From contig CACKBQ010000007.1 of assembly GCA_902598405.1 (NCBI GenBank), positions 1 through 57,207 of the forward strand: 57,207 bases of DNA, given 5' to 3'. The notes beneath the pieces are model-generated. The model searched no databases and had not been told where the DNA came from. It was given only the letters and a program-made list of their open reading frames with translations. This document shows, piece after piece, positions 37,144 through 46,215 of this stretch. A program made the position numbers and the translations under genes. The DNA is from an uncultured Pelagibacteraceae bacterium (GTDB lineage Bacteria; Pseudomonadota; Alphaproteobacteria; Pelagibacterales; AG-422-B15). Within the stretch, counting starts at the first letter, position 1. Every line of letters begins with the position of its first letter.

Positions 37144-38163
37144 TTGGAAAATTTTGAATTTATTAATGCAATGGTCCTGTTGGCAAATTTTGTAATTGTC
37201 CCAGCTTTGTCATATGGAAGTCAACTGGCATTGGCTACATTAAGTTTAACAATTATTTATGGTGTATTAAGATTTTCAAATTTTGCTCAAGCTGATTGGA
37301 TGTCATTTGGAACGATGGCAACAATTTTATTTACATGGTTATTTCAGAGCGCAGGAATAAATGCTGGAATTCTTCCTACTGCGTTACTGGCTCTGCCTTT
37401 TGCTATTATAGTAACAGCTTTGTTTTGTCTTTTAATTGATCGATCAGTTTACAGTTTTTATCGTAAACAAAAAAGTCAACCTATAGTGCTAATGATCGTT
37501 TCCGTAGGAGTTATGTTTATTCTACAGGCAGTAGTCAGATTTATTATAGGACCAAATGATAGAAAGTTTTTTGATGGTGAAAAGTATATAGTGCATGCAC
37601 TGGATTTTAAAAATTACTTTGGATTAGAAGAAGGATTAACAATCAAATCAACTCAATTAATCACGGTCATTGTAGCTCTTGTTGCAATGATAAGCTTATT
37701 CTATTTCTTACAGAAGACTAAACTGGGCAAATCAATGAGAGCGTACTCAAATAATGAAGACCTAGCACTATTATCAGGAATTAATCCTGAAAAAATAGTG
37801 ATTGTTACTTGGATTATATCTTCAATCTTGATTACTACTGCTGGGGTTCTTTATGGGCTAGATAAAAGCTTTAAACCATTTACATATTTTAATTTACTGT
37901 TACCGATGTTTGCAGCTGCAATTGTAGGTGGAATCGGATCACCAATAGGGGCAGTAATTGGGGGCTATGTTATTGCGTTTTCTGAAATTACATTAACCTA
38001 TGCTTACAAGAAATTCTTTGTGTATCTTCTTCCAGAAAGTTTGGAACCTTCAGGATTGATGCAAGTTCTCTCAACAGATTATAAGTTTGCCATTTCTTTC
38101 ATTATTTTAGTGATTGTGCTGATCGTCAGACCGACAGGAATTGTAAGAGGTAAAATAATATGA
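37144..38163 (+). CDS. livH: Branched-chain-amino-acid-type ABC permease, LivH-like
   Basis: TTG start directly after the livF stop; ALATLSLTIIYGVLRFSNFAQADWMSFG, VGGIGSPIGAVIGGY. Confidence 0.9.
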   Translation: MENFEFINAMVLLANFVIVPALSYGSQLALATLSLTIIYGVLRFSNFAQADWMSFGTMATILFTWLFQSAGINAGILPTALLALPFAIIVTALFCLLIDRSVYSFYRKQKSQPIVLMIVSVGVMFILQAVVRFIIGPNDRKFFDGEKYIVHALDFKNYFGLEEGLTIKSTQLITVIVALVAMISLFYFLQKTKLGKSMRAYSNNEDLALLSGINPEKIVIVTWIISSILITTAGVLYGLDKSFKPFTYFNLLLPMFAAAIVGGIGSPIGAVIGGYVIAFSEITLTYAYKKFFVYLLPESLEPSGLMQVLSTDYKFAISFIILVIVLIVRPTGIVRGKII

Positions 38164-39530
38164 ACGATGAATTAAGAGCTCCAATTGCTTTCACCATAAT
38201 GGGGATTTTGCTTGCAATTGTGGGCTTTACTCAGTCATGGTCTGTGTCTCTTAGTGTTATTAATCTTTGTATTATTTCTTCAATCATGGCGATAGGAGTC
38301 AATTTGCAATGGGGATACGGGGGTTTGTTTAATGCAGGTGTAATGGGTTTTACTGCGCTTGGAGGTTTGACAGCGGTATTAGTTTCACACGATCCAATTT
38401 ATGAAGCATGGGATAAAGCGGGTGTCGGAATTGTCATTAGTGCAATAATATTTGTATTATCAATCACTGCGCTCTTATTTGTATTCAGAAATATTGAAAA
38501 TAAGCAAATAAGAAACACTCTTATAATCTTAATAATTGTTTTTGGTTTAATTGGTATAAATAATTTTTATGGACCTTCAATAGATATTATCGAGTCGATT
38601 AATCCTGCTAAAACAGGTTTTCTTGGAGGTTTGGGATTACCAATTATTTTCTCTTGGCTGATTGCTGCAGTAGTCGCCGGACTTGTTGCATGGGTAATAG
38701 GAAAAATTACTCTCCGATTACGGTCAGACTATTTAGCTATCGCAACTCTTGGGATTTCAGAGATTGTAATTGCAATAGTTAAACATGAAGATTGGTTATC
38801 TCGAGGAGTTAAAAATGTTTCAGGTTTAGATAGACCTGTTCCATATGAAATCGAACTTCAGCAATCTGAATGGTTCCTTAATCTAGTTGAGATAATAAAC
38901 TTTTCAAAACTAGAAGCTATGCAATCTCTTTCATCAAGACAAGATTTACTTAACGATCTTGTTATTGATAGTTCAGGAATATTCGTAAAACTCTGTTATG
39001 CAGGATTATTTTTTTCTGTTCTTTTGTTAATCTTCTATCTAAGTCAGCTTGCTTTAAACTCACCATGGGGAAGAATGTTAAGAGCCATAAGAGATAATGA
39101 AGAAGCAGCTAGTGCAATGGGTAAGAATATTTTTGTACAACATTTACAAATTTTTATAATTGGCTCAGCAATAATTGGTATAGCGGGAGCGATGCTCACT
39201 ACCTTAGATGGCCAATTTACACCAGGGTCTTATCGTCCATTAAGATTTACATTTATTATTTGGTTAATGGTTATCATTGGTGGATCAGGTAATAACTTGG
39301 GATCAATTTTTGGTGGATTTTTTATTTGGTTTATTTGGATTGAAGCGGAACCATTGTCTATTGGTTTTATGAACATGTTAGCTGGAGGGCTTGAATACGA
39401 CAATCCTCTTAGAATGCATCTGCTTGGAAGTGCTGCACATCTTAGATTATTTATAATGGGATTATTACTTTTATTGGCGCTGAGGTTTATGCCAAAAGGG
39501 GTGATACCTGAGAAAATCCAAAAAAAATAG
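38160..39530 (+). CDS. livM: Branched-chain-amino-acid-type ABC permease, LivM-like
   Basis: GYGGLFNAGVMGFTALGG, LRSDYLAIATLGISEI, RMLRAIRDNEEAASAMGKN. Confidence 0.9.
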   Translation: MNDELRAPIAFTIMGILLAIVGFTQSWSVSLSVINLCIISSIMAIGVNLQWGYGGLFNAGVMGFTALGGLTAVLVSHDPIYEAWDKAGVGIVISAIIFVLSITALLFVFRNIENKQIRNTLIILIIVFGLIGINNFYGPSIDIIESINPAKTGFLGGLGLPIIFSWLIAAVVAGLVAWVIGKITLRLRSDYLAIATLGISEIVIAIVKHEDWLSRGVKNVSGLDRPVPYEIELQQSEWFLNLVEIINFSKLEAMQSLSSRQDLLNDLVIDSSGIFVKLCYAGLFFSVLLLIFYLSQLALNSPWGRMLRAIRDNEEAASAMGKNIFVQHLQIFIIGSAIIGIAGAMLTTLDGQFTPGSYRPLRFTFIIWLMVIIGGSGNNLGSIFGGFFIWFIWIEAEPLSIGFMNMLAGGLEYDNPLRMHLLGSAAHLRLFIMGLLLLLALRFMPKGVIPEKIQKK

Positions 39531-39551
39531 GGGCCAAAATCGGCCCCTATT
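39521..39551. terminator. Bidirectional intrinsic terminator overlapping the livM stop codon
   Basis: AATAGGGGCC / AAAATC / GGCCCCTATT perfect stem, preceded on + by an A run (a U tract for the converging minus-strand gene). Confidence 0.85.
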
Positions 39552-39569
39552 AATTAAAATGTTAAGATC

Positions 39570-40784
39570 TTAACGAACTGTAACTGTATTAAATTTACCG
39601 TTACCTATTTCAAGCTCTTTATAAGAACCAGAAGCTTCGCCAACATCAGAGAACTCAACATTTGTCGCACCTTGATAGTTAACTTGGCCTCCATCTTTTA
39701 AAATTTGCAATGCTTTGCCTAATTCACCTGGAAAAATTTCTGTTCCAGGAGCGTTTGCAACTCCCATTACATTTTGAGCGATTGAAGATCTATCTGCAGA
39801 ATTACCTGCTTGTATTGCAAGCAATATTAAAGCAGCCGCATCATAAGATTCTGGTTCAAATGGTCCATCACCTGGGATACCGTTTGAAGATGCAATTGAT
39901 TTAAACATGTTTGCTCCTTCTGATTCAGATCCTGGTAAAGTTCCAAAAGTTCCCGTTAAATCACCATCTACATTTTCAATCAGACTGTCACCTATCATTC
40001 CATCGGCAAGAATAAATCTTGAAAATGCTCCAGTCTCCATTGAGTTTTGAATGATTCCTCGACCACCTTGGTCTACGTAACCAAGAACAGCAACTTCTGA
40101 AGCGCCTGAAGCTGATAGTGTTGATACTTCTGCTGAGTAATCACCTTTGCCATCTTCATGAGGTACTTCCGTTGTAACAGATCCACCCATTGCTTTAAAT
40201 GCATTTACAAAACTATCGGACAGTCCTTTACCGTAGTCATTATTAGTATAAGTAACAGCAACTTCGCTGATACCTCTATCCATAACTACTTGAGCTAATA
40301 CTTGCCCTTGTCTTGCATCTGATGGCGCAGTTCTAAAGAAGTAACCTTTATCATCAATGTCCGTTAATGCCGGTGAAGTAGCTGATGGAGAAATCATTGT
40401 TACCCCATTAGGCACTGCTACATTATTTGCAATTGCAGTTGTAACTCCGGAGCAATCCGCTCCCATTATTGCTGCAACATTATCTGATGTTACAAGTCTT
40501 TCGGCTGCTGAAGTAGCCGCACCAGCATCAACACATGTTGAGTCAGCACGAACAGAACTTACTGTTGCTCCGCCTAAAAGTAATCCAGAGTCACTTGCCT
40601 CTTTCATCGCGAGTTCGGCTGAGCTGGCCATTGTTGGTGTGAGTGATTCAATTGGACCTGTAAATCCAAGAATTACTCCAATTTTAATTTCGTCAGTAGA
40701 TGCTTGATCTGACTGTCTGTCACAACCATAGAACAGTCCTAAAACCATCACCCCTGCGATTAAACTGAATATCGTTTTTTTCAT
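39570..40784 (-). CDS. ABC transporter substrate-binding lipoprotein (LivK/type I periplasmic-binding fold)
   Basis: Lipobox LFYGC; IKIGVILGFTGPIESLTPTMASSAELAMKEA; convergent with livGFHM. Confidence 0.9.
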   Translation of the reverse strand: MKKTIFSLIAGVMVLGLFYGCDRQSDQASTDEIKIGVILGFTGPIESLTPTMASSAELAMKEASDSGLLLGGATVSSVRADSTCVDAGAATSAAERLVTSDNVAAIMGADCSGVTTAIANNVAVPNGVTMISPSATSPALTDIDDKGYFFRTAPSDARQGQVLAQVVMDRGISEVAVTYTNNDYGKGLSDSFVNAFKAMGGSVTTEVPHEDGKGDYSAEVSTLSASGASEVAVLGYVDQGGRGIIQNSMETGAFSRFILADGMIGDSLIENVDGDLTGTFGTLPGSESEGANMFKSIASSNGIPGDGPFEPESYDAAALILLAIQAGNSADRSSIAQNVMGVANAPGTEIFPGELGKALQILKDGGQVNYQGATNVEFSDVGEASGSYKELEIGNGKFNTVTVR

Positions 40785-40879
40785 TAATAATCTCCCATTT
40801 TAATTGGCCTATATGCTAGCAAATCAGCCAATACGGATCAACTTTGATTTTATTAATTAAGTTATTATAGTTGATAAAA

Positions 40880-41821
40880 ATGACCATTTTCCAAAGTATA
40901 TTTACAAGCACATTTTTTATACTTCTACTTATTATAGTTGTACTCGCAGTTATTTATGCATTTTGCAGCTTTGAAAAAGGGGATTTAAAATCTTATCAGG
41001 AGAAATCAGACTATAATTTTGTCAATCTTTCTAAAGGGCTAACAGCCTATAAGGATTATGGAAATAAAAATGATCCTGCAATAATTATTATTCATGGCGC
41101 AACCTTGCCTTCAGAAGGATATGTTGGATTCTGCGATGGATTAAGTCAAAAAGGCTATAGAGTAATCTGTTATGATCAGTATGGAAGAGGTTACTCGGAC
41201 AGACCTGTTTCTGAATACAACATGGAATTTTATCTAAATCAACTAAACGAATTATTAGGTTATTTAGAAATAAAGAAATCTATTTTACATGGTTCATCAA
41301 TGGGAGCTCCTATTGCAATCAATTACGCTAATAAATATCCGAATCAAGTATCTGCTATTGGTTTACAAGTTCCTCTAGTAAACAGTAATAGTAAAATACT
41401 TAGTGCGTTAAAAACTCCAGTCTTAGGAAATTTTGTTTTAAGGGTATTTGGAATTCCTTTTTCAAAAAATAGAGCTGAACAATGGGTAACAGATAATCCT
41501 GAACAGAGAGATTTAATTGACAGGTACATTGCTCAACTTACACTACCTGGAACAGAACAATCACTGCTTTCTTCAATACGAAATATTGCAAATACAAACT
41601 TTATTCCTGATTATGAAAAATTCTCACAATCCGATATTCCGATTCATATAGCCTATGCAAGTGATGATGATGAAATTGATCCGAAAACTGTTCAACAGGT
41701 TTTAAGCTTAATTCCAAGAGCTGAAAGTTTTATTTTTACAGGTGGTCACGGTGGTGGTAGTTTTATTGTTGATGAACTGAATAATATTTTTACTGACTTC
41801 CTTAATAAAAATTTAAACTAA
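40880..41821 (+). CDS. Membrane-anchored alpha/beta hydrolase
   Basis: IIIHGATLPSEGY, HGSSMGAPIAINYA nucleophile elbow, C-terminal TGGHGGGS. Confidence 0.85.
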   Translation: MTIFQSIFTSTFFILLLIIVVLAVIYAFCSFEKGDLKSYQEKSDYNFVNLSKGLTAYKDYGNKNDPAIIIIHGATLPSEGYVGFCDGLSQKGYRVICYDQYGRGYSDRPVSEYNMEFYLNQLNELLGYLEIKKSILHGSSMGAPIAINYANKYPNQVSAIGLQVPLVNSNSKILSALKTPVLGNFVLRVFGIPFSKNRAEQWVTDNPEQRDLIDRYIAQLTLPGTEQSLLSSIRNIANTNFIPDYEKFSQSDIPIHIAYASDDDEIDPKTVQQVLSLIPRAESFIFTGGHGGGSFIVDELNNIFTDFLNKNLN

Positions 41822-43075
41822 GAGTAATCTATCAATCTGCGTTGTATAGTTTCTTGTACAGTTTTCTCTTTTTTGTTTCCAATTGCCAACTTTACATTCT
41901 GATGCCATCTGAAGTGTATCCCGGCCGTAACGATAGTTAATAGCATCGATTGCTGACATAAGATCAGAATTTTGATTATAATTTTTTTCGAATAGTGTCT
42001 CTTGAATTTCTGACTCATCACACAAACCACTAAGAAGCACACCTGCTTTTTTATACTGGTAGTTATTTTTAAAAATTCTCTTTGTAAGCAATAAAGCTGT
42101 TTCAATAATTGTTATGCTATCGTGAGTTGGATGAGAAAGCGTTCTTGATGCCCCGTTTGAATAATAAGCACTCTTTTTATCAAAAGGATTAGTTCTTACA
42201 AAGACTGAAACACAAGACGCCGCAAGGCTTTCAGAGCGTATACGTTCAGCAGCTCTTCGCGCAAAAGTTGTAACAGCTTGTTCTATATCTTCTAAATTTG
42301 TCAGAAGTTTTCCAAATGATCTCGTGGTACAGCAGCTTTTTCTTGTCATTGAGTATTCTTCAAGAGGAATACAAGAAATCCCTCTTAACTCTGTAATTGT
42401 TTTCAAGCCATTGACACTCATCATTTTTCTTATCCATGAGTCACTACAATTCTTTAGTAGTTTTGCATTATGTATTCCATGGTTAATTAATTTTTTTGAT
42501 AAACGTCTTCCTACTCCCCATACATCACCCACTTCAGTTAGTTCAAGTATTTGGTCAATATTATTATAATTCACAAGTGAACATACACCGTTCAAAGAAT
42601 CATCTTTTTTAGCCTTATGGTTTGCAACCTTTGCAAGGGTTTTTGTTGAGGCAATACCTATGCTGACTGGAATTCCTGTATGCTGTAAAATAGTTTGTCT
42701 CAGTTGATGGGCATAAGACTCATAATCAATTGGTAAACTGCTCAACTCTACAAATGCTTCATCAATTGAATATATTTCCGTATAAGGGGAAGAACTGGAA
42801 ATAATATTCATTACCCGGCGTGACATATCCGCATACAATGTGTAGTTTGAAGAAAATACAACCACCTTTTCTTTTTCTACAATATCTTTCACCTTAAAAA
42901 GTGGAACACCCATTTTTATTCCAAGAGCCTTTGCTTCTTTGGAACGTGATATTATGCAACCATCATTATTTGATAGAGCTACGACTGGTCTATTGTTAAG
43001 TTTCGGATTAAAAACACGTTCACATGAAACATAAAATGCATTGCAATCGATTAGTGCAAAAACTTTGTCTCTCAT
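41813..43075 (-). CDS. umuC: Y-family DNA polymerase, UmuC (Pol V subunit)
   Basis: ALIDCNAFYVSCERVFNPKL, VVALSNNDGCIISRS, EIYSIDEAFVEL, GIPVSIGIASTKTLAKVANH. Confidence 0.95.
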   Translation of the reverse strand: MRDKVFALIDCNAFYVSCERVFNPKLNNRPVVALSNNDGCIISRSKEAKALGIKMGVPLFKVKDIVEKEKVVVFSSNYTLYADMSRRVMNIISSSSPYTEIYSIDEAFVELSSLPIDYESYAHQLRQTILQHTGIPVSIGIASTKTLAKVANHKAKKDDSLNGVCSLVNYNNIDQILELTEVGDVWGVGRRLSKKLINHGIHNAKLLKNCSDSWIRKMMSVNGLKTITELRGISCIPLEEYSMTRKSCCTTRSFGKLLTNLEDIEQAVTTFARRAAERIRSESLAASCVSVFVRTNPFDKKSAYYSNGASRTLSHPTHDSITIIETALLLTKRIFKNNYQYKKAGVLLSGLCDESEIQETLFEKNYNQNSDLMSAIDAINYRYGRDTLQMASECKVGNWKQKRENCTRNYTTQIDRLLLV

Positions 43076-43078
43076 TAA

Positions 43079-43477
43079 TTATCTATTCTTTGGACTTAAA
43101 CTATGAACAACGTTTGTGCATACTCCCCATATGGTAAAATCCATTTCCTCAGAGACTAAAACATCAACATAGTTCTTGTTAGATGACGACAAACAAACTT
43201 GTTTATTTTCTATTTTTAAAATTTTAACACTCAGCTCGCCATCTAAAACTGCTATGATTATAGAATTATTTCTAGGCTTAATACTCCGATCAACAATGAG
43301 AAGGTCTCCTGGATAAATACCTGAACCAATCATAGAGTCACCGCGTGCTCGGACTATGAAAGTTGCGTTTGGGTGCGGAATAAGTTCCTCATTTAGGTCA
43401 ATTGTCCCCTCTGTAAAATCTCTTGCTGGAGAGGGAAAACCGCATTCTACTGCTTCTTTATAAAATGTTAAAAACAT
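43079..43477 (-). CDS. umuD: UmuD-like LexA-family autoprotease
   Basis: Cleavage context ECGFPSPARDF, catalytic RGDSMIGSGI (Ser) and GELSVKIL (Lys). Start moved from 43540 to 43477, leaving the LexA-like box upstream. Confidence 0.88.
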   Translation of the reverse strand: MFLTFYKEAVECGFPSPARDFTEGTIDLNEELIPHPNATFIVRARGDSMIGSGIYPGDLLIVDRSIKPRNNSIIIAVLDGELSVKILKIENKQVCLSSSNKNYVDVLVSEEMDFTIWGVCTNVVHSLSPKNR

Positions 43478-43494
43478 TGGATAAATTATATTTT

Positions 43495-43509
43495 GTTCTT
43501 GTTTTGTTC
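43495..43509. promoter_or_regulatory. LexA box, alphaproteobacterial type
   Basis: GTTC-TTGTTTT-GTTC = GTTC-N7-GTTC on the + strand, 18 bp upstream of the proposed umuD start. Confidence 0.6.
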
Positions 43510-43557
43510 TAATTATTGCACTAGTGGAGTTAAGAGTCAATACTGCTCAATAAATTT

Positions 43558-44502
43558 TTATGAAAAAAATTGTTTTTGAAAAAATGAAACAGCGTCTTTG
43601 TGACATTGCTTACGAGCTGCCCAATTACCTCCTGCGTGAGCTCCGAGAATATTAGGAGTTTCTTTTAACAAGCGCATTCTTTCTTCAGGTGAGTCTAAAT
43701 GAAAAGTATTATTGTTTTCATCGGTAAAAATTTGTCGTCCATCCATCTTTAAATCAATGAACATATCTTTCAACCTGATTGCATAAGGAATAAATTCAAC
43801 AGGATCAATAGAGTCAAAAGAATGATGAGCGTTTGGATAGGTTGTAAGCTCTACACTACGAACAGGTTTCATATACTCGATCATTTTCTTACAAAGACTT
43901 AAAGGAGTGTAGTCGTCATCTTCTCCAAATAAAACATGCATTGGAGCATCTGACCAACGATTATCTTCGGGCTTAAGTAATGTCCCGGGATAAATAGGTA
44001 AATGTGCAGCAAACTTTTCACCATTCTGGGTGAGAGTATCAATGATAGGTTGCCAAGCTGCATAAAAAGCTGTGCTACCACCAAGACTCCATCCCATGAT
44101 GCCTATTTTATCGCTATCAACATCAGGATGTTTCGAAACTAATGTTAATGCACGAAAGGCATCTGTAATCATAGATGCAAGGGTTACTTCTGTTTGATTT
44201 TCAACAATTGAGATAACTCCTCTGGATTCAAAATGATGTATTCTAAAAATAGCAAATCCAGCATCTAATAAATTTACCATGTGAGTGTGATGACCTTCTC
44301 TCAACCCTGCACTACCATGAATGGGTATAATCAGTGGGCATGGCTTCTTCACATTTTCAGGAAAAATAAGTGTACCCCAAACATCTTGTTTATCATCCAT
44401 GTTCTTACCATTTAGAAGATCATAAAACTCATATGGATTAGATGACTTAAAAAAGAAGACACCTTTTTTTTTCTTTTCAAATGGATTTATTTTGTCGGAC
44501 AT
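43558..44502 (-). CDS. Dienelactone hydrolase-family alpha/beta hydrolase
   Basis: IIPIHGSAGLREGH, GIMGWSLGGSTAFYAA, YPNAHHSFDS. Confidence 0.87.
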   Translation of the reverse strand: MSDKINPFEKKKKGVFFFKSSNPYEFYDLLNGKNMDDKQDVWGTLIFPENVKKPCPLIIPIHGSAGLREGHHTHMVNLLDAGFAIFRIHHFESRGVISIVENQTEVTLASMITDAFRALTLVSKHPDVDSDKIGIMGWSLGGSTAFYAAWQPIIDTLTQNGEKFAAHLPIYPGTLLKPEDNRWSDAPMHVLFGEDDDYTPLSLCKKMIEYMKPVRSVELTTYPNAHHSFDSIDPVEFIPYAIRLKDMFIDLKMDGRQIFTDENNNTFHLDSPEERMRLLKETPNILGAHAGGNWAARKQCHKDAVSFFQKQFFS

Positions 44503-44545
44503 AACGGGGTGAGATTAAAGGAAATAGAATACGAATACAAATGTA

Positions 44546-44594
44546 AAAAAGGGTCCACTTGAATAATCATTGGGGAAAAAAGTGGACCCTTTTT
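44546..44594. terminator. Intrinsic terminator downstream of amt
   Basis: AAAAAGGGTCCACTT ... AAGTGGACCCTTTTT, perfect 15-bp stem with 19-nt loop. Confidence 0.8.
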
Positions 44595-44614
44595 ATTAGT
44601 TTAAAAGAGTGAAC

Positions 44615-45883
44615 TTAGTCTCTAATTGAGTAGGCGATAACACCTGTCTCAGCTACGTCAGTTCCTTCTTTTTCAGCTTCTTCGCTAATCCTTATACCGA
44701 TTGTGGCTTTCATAATTGACCATATGATTATGGACACTACGAATACGAACACACAAATTGATGCTGTGCCTAGGAATTGGGTTCCAAAGCTAGTATCCGG
44801 ATTAGTAATTGGTACAGCAAGAGTACCCCATACACCTGCGATAAGGTGAACTGGAATCGCTCCTACAACATCGTCAATTTTCATGGCTGTGAGTAATTCA
44901 GTACCAGCAAATACTAGTGCACCACCAATACCGCCAATAATGATTGCCATTAAAGGTGTTGGCATTAATGGTTCTGCAGTTATTGCAACTAAACCACCAA
45001 GCGCACCATTTAACATCATTACTACATCAGTTTTACCTCTGACCAATCTTGTGATGGCAGCACATACTAGTACACCAGCACAAGCAGCAAGGTTTGTATT
45101 AATGTAAATTGTAGCAACGGCTGTAGCATCATCAAAAGATCCTAATGCTAACTGTGAACCACCATTAAATCCAAACCAACCTAGCCATAGAATAAATACA
45201 CCTAGAGTTGCAAGAGGTATAGATGAGTTTGCAAACGGTACTAATTTACCGTTATCAAATCTTCCAAGCCTTGGGCCAAGAACAATTGCACCAGCTAATG
45301 CTGCAGCACCACCTGCTGCGTGCACAAGAGTTGAACCAGCAAAGTCTGAGAAGCCAGCAGCTGATAACCATCCACCGCCCCATTGCCAACCCATCTCGAT
45401 TGGATAAATTACACCCGTTAAAATTGCTACGAATAAAAAGAATGGCCAAATTTTTATTCTTTCAGCTAATGTTCCTGAAACAATTGATGCTGTTGTTGCA
45501 CAGAAAACCATCTGAAAAAACCAGTCAGATCCATCAGAATAACCTGTAGCAATAGCAGAGCCGTCACTCCAAGCTGTAAATGATCCAATATATCCACCTT
45601 CTGGTATTCCATAGGCCAAATTATATCCTACTAGCCAGAACATAATTCCAGCGATTGAATAAAGGCCAATGTTTTTTGCGGCTATCGTAGATACACTTTT
45701 TGATGTAACTAAACCAGACTCTAACATACAGAATCCAGCAGCCATCCACATCACTAGGAAACCACTAATTAAAAACAAAAGTGTGTTTAAAGCATATGCC
45801 GTTTCGTCATCGACAGCTGCAAAAGCATTAGCGGATAATAGTGATGAAAATAATACTGTATAAAGTATAACTTTTTTAAACAT
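44615..45883 (-). CDS. amt: Ammonium transporter (Amt family)
   Basis: Signal peptide, 11-TM pattern; AAGFCMLESGLVTSKS, SDFAGSTLVHAAGGAAALAGA, GAIPVHLIAGVWGTL. Confidence 0.95.
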   Translation of the reverse strand: MFKKVILYTVLFSSLLSANAFAAVDDETAYALNTLLFLISGFLVMWMAAGFCMLESGLVTSKSVSTIAAKNIGLYSIAGIMFWLVGYNLAYGIPEGGYIGSFTAWSDGSAIATGYSDGSDWFFQMVFCATTASIVSGTLAERIKIWPFFLFVAILTGVIYPIEMGWQWGGGWLSAAGFSDFAGSTLVHAAGGAAALAGAIVLGPRLGRFDNGKLVPFANSSIPLATLGVFILWLGWFGFNGGSQLALGSFDDATAVATIYINTNLAACAGVLVCAAITRLVRGKTDVVMMLNGALGGLVAITAEPLMPTPLMAIIIGGIGGALVFAGTELLTAMKIDDVVGAIPVHLIAGVWGTLAVPITNPDTSFGTQFLGTASICVFVFVVSIIIWSIMKATIGIRISEEAEKEGTDVAETGVIAYSIRD

Positions 45884-46034
45884 GTATTTTCTCCCTATTT
45901 TTTTTTGATACCGGCATCATTTATTAAATGGCGGGATTCACAATTATGGTTGAATGCCAATATGACAACGTGTGGAAAAAAATTAATATTTAATAAAATC
46001 AATAATTTAGCAATGACTTTCTAATGCTAAATAT

Positions 46035-46199
46035 TCATTTATCTCGATTCCTCCAAGCATCAGCAGCAAGAAAAACTACACCAATCATCATCGATAAGTA
46101 AACAAAGTATAAAATAGTGAGTCCATATGCAGTCAAATATGCCCAGCTAAACAAGGAACCTACGACAACAGATATTATGCTTGGAATTAAAAATTTCAT
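46035..46199 (-). CDS. Small hydrophobic membrane protein, not in supplied ORF track
   Basis: Manual translation: MKFLIPSIISVVVGSLFSWAYLTAYGLTILYFVYLSMMIGVVFLAADAWRNRDK-stop, 54 aa, about two TM segments with positive C-terminus. Confidence 0.5.
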   Translation of the reverse strand: MKFLIPSIISVVVGSLFSWAYLTAYGLTILYFVYLSMMIGVVFLAADAWRNRDK

Positions 46200-46215
46200 G
46201 AATTCAGAAAATTGA

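Noticed and set aside
40357-40707. 116-aa + strand ORF inside the LivK-like gene
   Set aside because: Antisense frame of a well-supported binding protein; Ala/Ser-rich composition mirrors the sense codons.
40803-40832. ATTGGC...GCCAAT inverted repeat upstream of the LivK-like gene
   Set aside because: Only 6-bp arms with an 18-bp spacer and no second copy; too weak to call an operator.
41818-42105. 95-aa ORF inside umuC
   Set aside because: Alternative frame of the UmuC C-terminus on the same strand.
45223-45549. 108-aa + strand ORF (Q/L-rich) opposite amt
   Set aside because: Antisense to a strongly supported Amt CDS; low-complexity composition is a by-product of the Ala/Gly-rich gene.
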